Positions 6,442 through 13,413 of a stretch of 13,726 nucleotides of DNA are shown piece after piece (within the stretch, counting starts at the first letter, position 1; the number at the start of each line of letters is the position of its first letter). The stretch comes from Clostridia bacterium (GTDB taxonomy: Bacteria > Bacillota_A > Clostridia > Oscillospirales > CAG-272). Below the pieces are notes generated by a model that searched no databases, was not told the DNA's origin, and worked only from the letters and a program-made list of their open reading frames with translations. Made by a program: the position numbers and the translations under genes. The stretch covers positions 1 through 13,726 of the forward strand of contig JAFTRT010000166.1 of the NCBI GenBank assembly GCA_017462145.1. The letters are read 5' to 3'.

Positions 6442-8277
6442 GTGATTCGGAAGGATTTAAGAAATATTGCCATTATTGCCCACGTTGACCATGGAAAGAC
6501 CACCCTGGTGGATGAAATGCTCAAGCAGGGCGGTATCTATCGGGAAAATCAAGAAACCGTGACCCGTGTCATGGACTCGGGAGATTTGGAAAAGGAACGG
6601 GGCATTACCATTCTGGCGAAAAACACGGCGGTACACTATAAGGATGTAAAGATCAATCTGATCGATACCCCCGGTCACGCTGATTTTGGCGGTGAGGTAG
6701 AGCGCATCCTGAAAATGGTGAACGGCGTTATCCTTTTGGTGGATGCGGCCGAGGGACCCATGCCTCAGACACGCTTTGTATTGCAGAGAGCACTGGAGCT
6801 GAATCACAGAGTGATCATCGTCATCAATAAGATCGACAAGCCGGATGCCCGAATCGGTGAGGTAGAGGATGAGATTTTAGAGCTGCTCATTGATCTGAAC
6901 GCTTCGGACGAGCAGTTGGACAGCCCGATGCTCTATTGCTCCGGCCGTGCCGGAACGGCAACCGAGGATCCGGACGTGGAGGGAACCGACTTGGTTCCGT
7001 TGTTTGAGAAGATTCTCACCTATATTCCCGCTCCCGAGGGAGACGAAGCAGGAGAGCTCCAGCTTTTGGTCTCTTCCATCGACTATAACGATTACGTAGG
7101 ACGAATCGGCATCGGACGGATTGAGCGAGGCTCCATTCGTACCAACCAAGAGGCCTATATCTGTAACTATCACGAAGGAGGTGCTCCCAAGCGAACCAAG
7201 ATCGTAGCACTCTTTCAGATCGACGGTTTGCTCCGTGTTCCCGTGGAGGAAGCCACCATGGGTGACATCGTTTGCTTCTCCGGTGCGGAGAACATCACCA
7301 TCGGTGATACCATCACCAGCCTCAATGCTCCCGAACCCTTGGAATTTGTCAAGGTCAGCGAGCCTACGCTGGAAATGACCTTTGCGGTCAACAACAGCCC
7401 GTTTGCCGGCAAGGAGGGTAAATTCGTTACCTCCCGTCAGCTTCGTGACCGTCTGTATAAAGAGCTTTTGAAGGACGTGTCGCTCCGTGTGGAGGACGGC
7501 GATACCACCGAGGAGTTTAAGGTGGCGGGACGAGGTGAAATGCACCTGTCTATCCTCATTGAAACCATGCGTCGAGAGGGCTATGAGATGACCTGCTCCA
7601 ATCCCCGTGTGCTCTACAAAGAGATCGACGGTGTGAAGTGTGAGCCTATGGAACGAGTGACCTTGGACGTACCCTCGGAATACGTGGGTGCCGTGGTGGA
7701 AAAGTTGGGTCAGCGCAAGGGCGACCTGTTGGAAATGAATCCTTTGGGAAGCCGTATGCGTGTGGACTACCTGATCCCCTCCCGCTGTCTGTTCGGCTAC
7801 CGTTCGGAATTTTTGACGGCGACCCACGGAGAGGGCATTATGAACTCCATCTTTGACGGCTATCAGCCCTACCGGGGAGAGGTGGTTATGCGCTTTACCG
7901 GTTCTTTGGTTGCTTCCGAGGCCGGCGAAACCACCCGTTACGGATTGTATAACACCCAGGAAAGAGGAAACCTGTTCGTCGGTCCTCAGACTCCCGTTTA
8001 CGAGGGAATGATCGTGGGTGAGAATCCCAAGAACGACGATATTGCGGTCAACCCCTGTAAGAAAAAGCAGCTCACTGCCATCCGTTCTGCGGGTGCGGAT
8101 GAAAAGCTGCTGTTGACTCCTCCTGTGATCTTCTCCCTGGAGGAGGCCATCGAGTTTATTACGGACGATGAGCTGATTGAGGTGACTCCCAAGTCGATCC
8201 GTCTGCGCAAGAAGATTCTCAACACCGAGGAGCGAATGAAGGCCATGATGAAGGCCAGACGTGCGCTGAAAGGCTAA
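6442..8277 (+). CDS. typA: Translational GTPase TypA/BipA
   Basis: Ribosome-binding GTPase of the EF-G/LepA group, linked in other bacteria to 50S assembly and stress or low-temperature growth. It has 611 residues, normal for the family. All G motifs are intact: AHVDHGKTT (13-21), RGITI (53-57), DTPGH (75-79), NKID (129-132) and SGRAG (167-171). Then come the beta-barrel domain II, EF-G-like domains III and V (GRGEMHLSILIETMRREGYEM is a BipA signature) and the BipA-specific C-terminal domain with SLEEAIEFITDDELIEVTPKS. The start is GTG at 6442, with AAGGAG 9 bases upstream; the product begins M-I-R-K-D-L-R-N-I-A-I as is typical. Monocistronic: it has its own promoter and is closed by a strong terminator. 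Confidence 0.97.
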   Translation: MIRKDLRNIAIIAHVDHGKTTLVDEMLKQGGIYRENQETVTRVMDSGDLEKERGITILAKNTAVHYKDVKINLIDTPGHADFGGEVERILKMVNGVILLVDAAEGPMPQTRFVLQRALELNHRVIIVINKIDKPDARIGEVEDEILELLIDLNASDEQLDSPMLYCSGRAGTATEDPDVEGTDLVPLFEKILTYIPAPEGDEAGELQLLVSSIDYNDYVGRIGIGRIERGSIRTNQEAYICNYHEGGAPKRTKIVALFQIDGLLRVPVEEATMGDIVCFSGAENITIGDTITSLNAPEPLEFVKVSEPTLEMTFAVNNSPFAGKEGKFVTSRQLRDRLYKELLKDVSLRVEDGDTTEEFKVAGRGEMHLSILIETMRREGYEMTCSNPRVLYKEIDGVKCEPMERVTLDVPSEYVGAVVEKLGQRKGDLLEMNPLGSRMRVDYLIPSRCLFGYRSEFLTATHGEGIMNSIFDGYQPYRGEVVMRFTGSLVASEAGETTRYGLYNTQERGNLFVGPQTPVYEGMIVGENPKNDDIAVNPCKKKQLTAIRSAGADEKLLLTPPVIFSLEEAIEFITDDELIEVTPKSIRLRKKILNTEERMKAMMKARRALKG

Positions 8278-8306
8278 CGCTTGAAGGTTGCCTGACCCAA
8301 GTAAGC

Positions 8307-8342
8307 AAAAGGACAGAGATGTTACAATCTCTGTCCTTTTTG
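8307..8342 (+). terminator. Rho-independent terminator of typA
   Basis: A perfect 14-bp stem (8307-8320 with 8327-8340) has a GTTACA loop and ends in TTTTT. It begins 29 bases after the typA stop. The reverse strand also ends in TTTT, so it may additionally stop the convergent zinc-ribbon gene, whose stop lies 20 bases beyond. Confidence 0.93.
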
Positions 8343-8360
8343 TATGGAATGAAGCATGGC

Positions 8361-8789
8361 TTAAAACGATAACGCACCCATAGCACCCATCATAATAATG
8401 AAGAAATAGAATACAAAGAAGAGAGCAACGGCCACATAGGATATGACGGTGACAATGGTGCTGATGAGGTTCAAGGTCTTTGCATATTTATTGTACTGTG
8501 CGGCGAGAGCCTCGGTCTGCATTCCACCAATGATGGTCAAGGTCAAAGCAATGGCTGCCAGGATGGTACTGATATTGGCACCGGAGATGACCAGGTTGAC
8601 GATGGACCATATCAGCATTTTTGTATTCATACCTGCGGTTTTGGGTAGCGTTTCTACGGATGAGGCGGTTGTGTTTTGTTGCTCGGTGGCGGTTGTTTCC
8701 TCGGCAAAAGCTTCTACGGTTGTACCGCATTGGGTACAAAAACTCTGTTCTTCGGACAGAGCTGCGCCGCAATTGGGACAAAGCTTCAT
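8361..8789 (-). CDS. Zinc-ribbon membrane protein, CD225/dispanin-like spacing
   Basis: 142-residue protein not assignable to a named function. It opens with an N-terminal zinc ribbon (C4, C7, C18, C21 in KLCPNCGAAL and SFCTQCGTT). A Thr/Glu-rich linker follows (about 25-52), then two hydrophobic stretches at about 58-89 and 107-138 separated by a polar loop (QTEALAAQYNKYAKTLN). That arrangement, with the conserved-looking A..YNKYAKTLNLI after the first segment, resembles bacterial CD225/dispanin-type proteins, which often carry a zinc ribbon; this is inference from spacing. The start is firm: GGAGG lies six bases before the ATG and a strong promoter is upstream. It is located downstream of the phosphate-transporter pair on the same strand, but with its own promoter. 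Confidence 0.8.
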   Translation of the reverse strand: MKLCPNCGAALSEEQSFCTQCGTTVEAFAEETTATEQQNTTASSVETLPKTAGMNTKMLIWSIVNLVISGANISTILAAIALTLTIIGGMQTEALAAQYNKYAKTLNLISTIVTVISYVAVALFFVFYFFIIMMGAMGALSF

Positions 8790-8821
8790 GATGTACCTCC
8801 AAAAATAGATTTTACATCTTC

Positions 8822-8851
8822 ATTATAGCATATTCACCGTATTCTTGTCAA
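8822..8851 (-). promoter_or_regulatory. Promoter of the zinc-ribbon membrane protein gene
   Basis: On the minus strand, TTGACA (8851-8846), an 18-base spacer and TATAAT (8827-8822), preceded by TG one base away (extended -10). Both hexamers are consensus, so strong basal expression is expected. The -35 begins only 6 bases after the stop of the upstream gene. Confidence 0.9.
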
Positions 8852-8857
8852 GACCAA

Positions 8858-9403
8858 TCATATATTGATCAGCATGACCTCCACCAATCGGTCAAAGGCC
8901 TCGGCAATGGAATGGCGCAATTGCTCCAAGCGGTGGGCAAGCTCGGAGGCGGTACGGGGCAGTGCCCCTGCGGACAGTTGGTGTAACATCCCACGGTGAG
9001 CCGCCTCTGCTTGGCTCTGCCATTGCCGAAACGCTCCCAGCTCGGGAACGGCCCGAGGTTTACGAACCGTGCGAAGCAAGCGAAGCTCGGTATCCAGCTG
9101 TTGACACATGGAAAGGCATTGCTCATATTCTTCCTTGGCTTGGCCTCGTAGACCTTGAGGCGTGACGACGGAGCGAAGCAGCTCTGCTTCCCGCAGAATC
9201 AAGAGAAGTGCGTGTGCCATCATGGCAATACTGTGTCGCTCCAAGGGAGGTAAAAAATCCGAAAACAGTGCCAGTTCGCAGGAGCAAAGCAATCGCTCTC
9301 CCTCGCCGAGGGGGAGCGGTTCCTTTTTGTCTACAGCCTTCACTCCCTCCAACATCAATCGGGACATGGCTTCTAACTGCTCAAAATAATTGACTTTTCC
9401 CAT
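8858..9403 (-). CDS. Putative PiT-associated PhoU/DUF47-like protein
   Basis: 181-residue, almost entirely alpha-helical, cytoplasmic-looking protein with no membrane segment. It opens with GKVNYFEQLEAMSRLMLEGVKA and contains long amphipathic helices (about 8-25, 48-80, 85-110, 120-135, 145-178). I assign it by helical character, size and position: it follows the PiT transporter gene by 22 bases on the same strand, exactly where DUF47/PhoU-like Pit-accessory proteins usually sit. The sequence is quite diverged from the DUF47 proteins I know, and a metal-binding pattern is not obvious. The ATG at 9403 is preferred over the in-frame GTG at 9409, because AGGAGG ends five bases before the ATG but only one base before the GTG. 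No clear terminator follows. Confidence 0.65.
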   Translation of the reverse strand: MGKVNYFEQLEAMSRLMLEGVKAVDKKEPLPLGEGERLLCSCELALFSDFLPPLERHSIAMMAHALLLILREAELLRSVVTPQGLRGQAKEEYEQCLSMCQQLDTELRLLRTVRKPRAVPELGAFRQWQSQAEAAHRGMLHQLSAGALPRTASELAHRLEQLRHSIAEAFDRLVEVMLINI

Positions 9404-9425
9404 AGACACCTCCTACGGTTCGGAT

Positions 9426-10433
9426 TCAAAACGCCATCAGCCATTGAAAGCAAAAGGACAGACCAAAGCCCAGAACGGCACAGACAGGAAAGGTAAAGAC
9501 CCATGCACCAAACAGCTCGGCAACTATCCGAGGATCGTTGCCTTTTGGATTTCGCAGACCAACGCCCATCATTGCACAGGATTTGGTGTGAGTGGTGGAG
9601 GCAGGAAGACCCAGCAGAGAGCAAAGAGAGAGGGTCGCCGAGGAAGCGGAGTCAGCAATGCTACTGCTGACTGCATCCAAAGAGGTCATGTCGCATCCCA
9701 CTTTTTTGATGATGCGGGAGCCACCCAAAAAGGTGCCTAAGGTCATAACAGAGGCACATAAAAGGACGATGGGCATGGGCAGATCGGCCATCTCTTCCCC
9801 CGACCCGTGTCCCATGAGGGAAAGTCCTAACAGATAGACACCCATAAATTTTTGTGAATCCTGTGCTCCGTGCATCAGAGAACTGCAAGCGGCACTGACC
9901 CGTTGTGCGTGAATGAAATGCCGCAAAACCGTTCGTCTTCCGCAGGAGGAAAGAAGTCGGATCACCAAGCTGTACAGCACCAATCCCGCAAGGCAGGAGA
10001 GAAGTGTGGAAGCCAACAATCCAAATAGAACACTGCGCCATTGGGCAAATCCGATTGCCGCCACACTTTTTTGCGTTGCTAAGGCCGCTCCCGTCAGCCC
10101 CGACAGCAGAGCGTGGGTCTCGCTGGTGGGGATGCCGAAGAACCAAGCGGCAGTTGCCCAGAGAATGACGGCGGTGAGGGCGGCACAAAGTGAGACAAGC
10201 GCACGGTTTGCATCCTGCCCGAAATCGGCAATGCCGAACACGGTTTTTGCGACCCGAGGACTCAGAATTGCCATGCCTACCGCTCCTGCAAAATTGCAAA
10301 CGGCAGAGAGACAGAGGGCACCCTCCGGTGACATGGAACGGGTGGAGACACAGCCTGCGATGGCACTGGGCGCATCGGTCCAACCATTGACCAGAATCAC
10401 CAACAAGATCAACGCCGTAAATAGGATCGCCAT
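9426..10433 (-). CDS. Inorganic phosphate transporter, PiT family
   Basis: 335-residue integral membrane protein with about ten hydrophobic segments. PiT proteins move phosphate across the cytoplasmic membrane with a cation. The internal duplication typical of the family is visible. The first half has NGWTDAPSAIAGCVSTRSM (16-34) and GIPTSETHALLSGLTGAALA (100-119); the second half has SLMHGAQDSQKFMGVY (185-200) and GLPASTTHTKSCAMMGVGL (265-283). The usual DAPNAIA asparagine is serine in the first motif, and the second reads HGAQD in place of the common HGxND; otherwise the motifs fit. The start has AGGAGG six bases before the ATG. Followed by the PhoU/DUF47-like gene in an apparent two-gene operon. 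No clear promoter is recognisable in the 168 bases upstream, apart from the hairpin that ends the preceding gene. Confidence 0.92.
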   Translation of the reverse strand: MAILFTALILLVILVNGWTDAPSAIAGCVSTRSMSPEGALCLSAVCNFAGAVGMAILSPRVAKTVFGIADFGQDANRALVSLCAALTAVILWATAAWFFGIPTSETHALLSGLTGAALATQKSVAAIGFAQWRSVLFGLLASTLLSCLAGLVLYSLVIRLLSSCGRRTVLRHFIHAQRVSAACSSLMHGAQDSQKFMGVYLLGLSLMGHGSGEEMADLPMPIVLLCASVMTLGTFLGGSRIIKKVGCDMTSLDAVSSSIADSASSATLSLCSLLGLPASTTHTKSCAMMGVGLRNPKGNDPRIVAELFGAWVFTFPVCAVLGFGLSFCFQWLMAF

Positions 10434-10536
10434 GGCTGTCCTCCTTTGCCTTTGGTGTTTTTATCCTTATGAAAAAAAACGTGATCTCATGCGTGTACGC
10501 TTCAAAACGGACGCCCCTTTTGTCTTGATATCAAAA

Positions 10537-10567
10537 TAGCGTGTTCTCCCAAAGGGAAAACACGCTA
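10537..10567 (-). terminator. Probable terminator of the DMT transporter gene
   Basis: A 14-bp inverted repeat (10537-10550 with 10554-10567) has one A/C mismatch and a three-base loop. On the minus strand it is followed by TTTTGAT. It begins 34 bases beyond the stop of the DMT gene (10602-10604). The T run is short, so an additional regulatory role upstream of the PiT gene is not excluded. Confidence 0.65.
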
Positions 10568-10601
10568 GGAAGCGGATATTTTGTGAAGCGGTGGATCGCA
10601 G

Positions 10602-11465
10602 TTAGAGATTCAAAAAGACCACCGATGCCACCCCTGCGAAAAAGCCAACGTATTGCATAGGGGTGAATTTTTCCTTGAGCAGAAAGCGGGAGTACAGAAA
10701 AACAAAGATCAGACTACCCGCAGACAGCAGAGGATAGAGAACGGAAGGAGCCAAGCGAGGATTGAGAAAGATAACCAACAGATTGACAGCCCCGTTCATC
10801 ACGCCACAGCCCAACGCCAGATACCAACCTTTTTTCAACGGTTCTCCCCGAAACGCACGTTCCTTGGTAGCAAACGAGAAGATCAGCATAGAGCCTGACA
10901 CCAGACCTAATGCCAACAGCATGATCAAATAAATGCTTTCGTTTCCGTAGGTGTTTTGAGCGGCTTTTTGCACCACTGTACACATTCCGTTGCCCAAAAA
11001 GCCGAGGACCAAAAATAACAGCCAGACCCACGAAAATTTTTTCTTTTCCGCTTGCTTGTCCTGCTTTTTATAGTTGGTCAGAAACAGGGAGATTGCCACA
11101 AGAATCAGCCCAATGACCAAAAAGGGTGATACTTCGTCTCCTAAAAAGATCAATCCGTAGAAGGTGGGGATGAGGAGGGAATAGGACAGGATCAACGACG
11201 TGGTGGCCAACTCTCCGTGCTTGATGGCCAACAGCGAGCCGATGGTGGCAACGGCATAGCTCAAGGCAAAGCCTCCCGCCGGCAACAAAAAAACGGGGTC
11301 CAAGTGCCATACACGGTTAGCCGATGCAAAAAAGAGCATGGCAAACAGGGCGCACACCGAGGTAAAGAAGTAGGTTCCGCCCTTGCATTTTTTATTATAT
11401 TGCTCCTTGACAATATTTTGTCCCGTCAAAAAAAGCATGGTTACAGCCAAAGCCAAATAGGTCAT
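10602..11465 (-). CDS. DMT-superfamily (EamA-like) transporter
   Basis: 287-residue membrane protein with about ten hydrophobic segments, arranged as two five-segment halves split by a basic linker (TNYKKQDKQAEKKK, about residues 132-145), the standard EamA/drug-metabolite transporter architecture. The end of each half shows the family's typical pattern: GLIFLGDEVSPFLVIGLILVAISLFLT in the first and SRFLLKEKFTPMQYVGFFAGVASVVFL in the second. Substrate is unknown; family members export or import amino acids, nucleosides, sugars or drugs. The start is ATG at 11465, because AGGAGG lies six bases upstream. The longer frame beginning at 11522 would start in the -35 region of the promoter. It is transcribed divergently from the PocR-AraC regulator, which could control it too, although its own promoter looks strong. 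Confidence 0.87.
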   Translation of the reverse strand: MTYLALAVTMLFLTGQNIVKEQYNKKCKGGTYFFTSVCALFAMLFFASANRVWHLDPVFLLPAGGFALSYAVATIGSLLAIKHGELATTSLILSYSLLIPTFYGLIFLGDEVSPFLVIGLILVAISLFLTNYKKQDKQAEKKKFSWVWLLFLVLGFLGNGMCTVVQKAAQNTYGNESIYLIMLLALGLVSGSMLIFSFATKERAFRGEPLKKGWYLALGCGVMNGAVNLLVIFLNPRLAPSVLYPLLSAGSLIFVFLYSRFLLKEKFTPMQYVGFFAGVASVVFLNL

Positions 11466-11493
11466 AGGGTTCCTCCTAAATTGCAATGAAGCT

Positions 11494-11522
11494 ATTATAT
11501 CATAGGATAGCAAAAAAAACAA
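11494..11522 (-). promoter_or_regulatory. Promoter of the DMT transporter gene
   Basis: On the minus strand, TTGTTT (11522-11517), a 17-base spacer and TATAAT (11499-11494), with TG one base before the -10. The ATG lies about 28 bases downstream. Confidence 0.8.
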
Positions 11523-11562
11523 GTCGAACTTTTCTCTAAAAATTGCACTATTTTCCCATATA

Positions 11563-11583
11563 AGAAAAAAGAGCGATTTTTCT
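11563..11583. repeat. AT-rich inverted repeat abutting the PocR-AraC gene -35
   Basis: AGAAAAA (11563-11569) and TTTTTCT (11577-11583) are perfect 7-bp arms around a seven-base spacer. The repeat ends one base before the TTGACA of the regulator promoter. It could be a regulator site or a chance product of AT-rich intergenic DNA. Confidence 0.25.
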
Positions 11584-11584
11584 C

Positions 11585-11613
11585 TTGACAGCCCTTTGGT
11601 TTTATGTTATGAT
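11585..11613 (+). promoter_or_regulatory. Promoter of the PocR-AraC regulator and downstream gene
   Basis: TTGACA (11585-11590), 17-base spacer, TATGAT (11608-11613), with TG one base before the -10. Predicted transcription start is near 11620, downstream of the in-frame ATG at 11616; this supports the ATG at 11640 as the real start. Confidence 0.88.
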
Positions 11614-11639
11614 AAATGAAACTCGGTAAGGAGGTCGGT

Positions 11640-12503
11640 ATGCTGTTACAATATAACGTAGAAAAGCTGGATCGGATCATCGGACATTTCCATCGCTTGA
11701 CCGGAATCAGTATTGACGTGTTAGATACGGATTTTCGGCTGTTGGTGCAATGGTATGATCCGTCACGAAAGGCACTTTGCTCCCGAATCCAAAGCACCGA
11801 GGAGGGCAAACGCCGTTGTGCTCATTCTGACCGGTGTTTGCTGTTGGATAGCCAAAAGAGTGGGGTGCTCTGCACGCACCTTTGCCACGCAGGGCTCACC
11901 GATACGGCTGTTCCCATTCAAAAGGATGGCATGATCTTGGGATACGTGATCTTCGGTCAGATCAGCAACGAGCCTTGTTCGGAGGAGCATTTTTCCCATA
12001 TTTATGAAAAGATTGCCGACCTTGGCCATGATCGGGAGACCTTGAGGGAGGCATACAAGAATGTTTTGTTTGTCGATTCTTCCACGTTAGCGGATGCGGC
12101 TCAGATCGTTCAGGTACTGACCAAATATATTTGGTTGGAGCACATGATCCAACGGGATGAGGGAGATCGCTTTGGTGCGTTGGTGGATTATATCCATTCT
12201 CATTTAGAGGAAGATCTGCGGGGCTCTGCCTTGTGTAATCAATTTCATTTGTCCAAAAATACCCTGTATCGTCAATTTCACGAGCAGTTTCATTGCACCG
12301 TCAACCAATACGTTACCGACTGCCGCTTGCGGGAAGCCGAGAAGCTCTTGCATGAGAGCGATCTTCCGATATATCGGATCTGCGAACGGGTTGGAATTGA
12401 CAACTATCCTTATTTTTGCAGATTGTTTCAAAAGAAAAAGGGGATGACACCCTTGCAGTATCGGAAGAGACAAAAGACCAAAGGAGAAAAACGATATGTA
12501 TAA
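11640..12503 (+). CDS. AraC-family regulator with PocR sensory domain
   Basis: 287-residue transcription factor. The N-terminal half (about 5-170) is a PocR-type ligand-binding domain: LTGISIDVLDTDFRLL, then cysteines C47, C60, C66, C78 and C82 with H83 (CSRIQ, RRCAHSDRC, GVLCTHLCHAG), and IQKDGMILGYVIFGQIS. PocR domains are related to PAS and sense small molecules; the founder responds to propanediol. The AraC double helix-turn-helix covers about 180-280 (RGSALCNQFHLSKNTLYRQF; LPIYRICERVGIDNYPYFCRLF), ending KGMTPLQYRKR. The ATG at 11640 is chosen over 11616: AAGGAGG precedes it by five bases, and 11616 lies at the predicted transcription start. The gene overlaps the next one by eight bases, so the two are cotranscribed and probably functionally linked. 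Confidence 0.93.
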   Translation: MLLQYNVEKLDRIIGHFHRLTGISIDVLDTDFRLLVQWYDPSRKALCSRIQSTEEGKRRCAHSDRCLLLDSQKSGVLCTHLCHAGLTDTAVPIQKDGMILGYVIFGQISNEPCSEEHFSHIYEKIADLGHDRETLREAYKNVLFVDSSTLADAAQIVQVLTKYIWLEHMIQRDEGDRFGALVDYIHSHLEEDLRGSALCNQFHLSKNTLYRQFHEQFHCTVNQYVTDCRLREAEKLLHESDLPIYRICERVGIDNYPYFCRLFQKKKGMTPLQYRKRQKTKGEKRYV

Positions 12504-13413
12504 GATATCTGTTCCCGTTATGAATACTGCTGTCACGGCAGACAGCAGGCCCGTGTATGCCGAACTGTTGCGGAAAGCGAGAGTGGATCGCATTTTTCTG
12601 TGTGTAACGGACTATTCTTATGAGACGGGAGACCTTTGCAATTGTATCCCATCCCTGCGGGAGAACGTGGCTTATTTTCAAGAGCAGGGCTTTGAGACCG
12701 CCCTGTGGGTTGCAGAGACCATTGGGCACGGAATGGCACTTTCGGGAGTAAAGGCACTCTCTTCCGACCAAAACTCCCTGTTTGCTCCCTTGGTGGATTT
12801 GGAGGGAAATGTACGCCATGGCACACATTGCCCCTCAGATTCGGCCTTCCGTCGCTTGGCCGCTTCGTTTGTGGCCGAGCTTGCAACAACGGGAGCATCG
12901 GCAATTATGCTGGACGACGATTTTCGGATGTCCGCCCACGGCCCCAATCCTTGCTGTGCCTGTGAGGCACATCTGCAGGAGATCAGCCGTATCTGCGGGG
13001 AGCCTGTCACGAGAGAAAACCTGAAGCAAGCGGTGATGGCGGGGAAGCCGAACCGTTATCGGGATGCATGGTTGCAAGCGCAAGGAGAATCGCTGAAAAG
13101 CCTTGCCCGAGAGATCCGTGAGGCGGTGGATGTAAAGGCTCCTCACGTTCCCGTGATCGTGTGTTCGGCACCTTGTCATTGGGATTTGGATGGTGTGGAT
13201 ACCTTGGAGTTGAACCGTATTTTTGGCAGGCCGCCACGCTCCCGAGGCACGGTTGTACGGCTCGCCCTACTGGCCGGGCTGGGCCAATGCGGGGAAAGGT
13301 CCCAAGCCGTTGTGCGGCGGATTGGATATTGCCCGTATGCTGGCAGGTCTTTGCCGAGATTGCGGTGTTACGGTCATGGCAGAGGGAGACGTGTATCCTC
13401 GTCCTCGATATAA
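12496..13413 (+). CDS. Putative TIM-barrel glycoside-hydrolase-like protein, N-terminal part (frame broken near 13224)
   Basis: The reading frame as given codes 305 residues. Only the first ~243 look like real protein; the last ~62 (GRPPRSRGTVVRLALLAG onward, Arg/Gly-rich) look like out-of-frame translation. The credible part has no signal peptide and shows alternating hydrophobic strands and helices like a (beta/alpha)8 barrel: RIFLCVTDY (32-40), FETALWVAETIGHGM (66-80), GASAIMLDDDFRMSAHG (133-149) and HVPVIVCSAPCHWDLDG (217-233). After the triple Asp (140-142) comes a Cys cluster (C153, C154, C156), reminiscent of the Cys-rich stretch of some GH42-like enzymes. I cannot name the family or substrate. 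The start has AAGGAG nine bases upstream and overlaps the PocR-AraC stop by eight bases, indicating translational coupling. The true protein most likely continues in the +1 frame to the window edge. Confidence 0.7.
   Translation: MYKISVPVMNTAVTADSRPVYAELLRKARVDRIFLCVTDYSYETGDLCNCIPSLRENVAYFQEQGFETALWVAETIGHGMALSGVKALSSDQNSLFAPLVDLEGNVRHGTHCPSDSAFRRLAASFVAELATTGASAIMLDDDFRMSAHGPNPCCACEAHLQEISRICGEPVTRENLKQAVMAGKPNRYRDAWLQAQGESLKSLAREIREAVDVKAPHVPVIVCSAPCHWDLDGVDTLELNRIFGRPPRSRGTVVRLALLAGLGQCGERSQAVVRRIGYCPYAGRSLPRLRCYGHGRGRRVSSSSI

Noticed and set aside
6877..7827. A 316-codon open frame on the minus strand inside typA.
   Set aside because: It is entirely antisense to a gene with intact GTPase motifs and has no start signals; a shadow frame.
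8852..8870. A small hairpin (7 bp, one G-T pair) at the end of the Pit-partner gene as a terminator.
   Set aside because: It is short, AT-rich, overlaps the stop codon and has no T run. Read-through into the zinc-ribbon gene is possible.
10470..10530. Short GC-rich palindromic bits (for example GCGTGTACGC near 10491) as a PiT operator.
   Set aside because: The arms are only four bases, which is within chance expectation.
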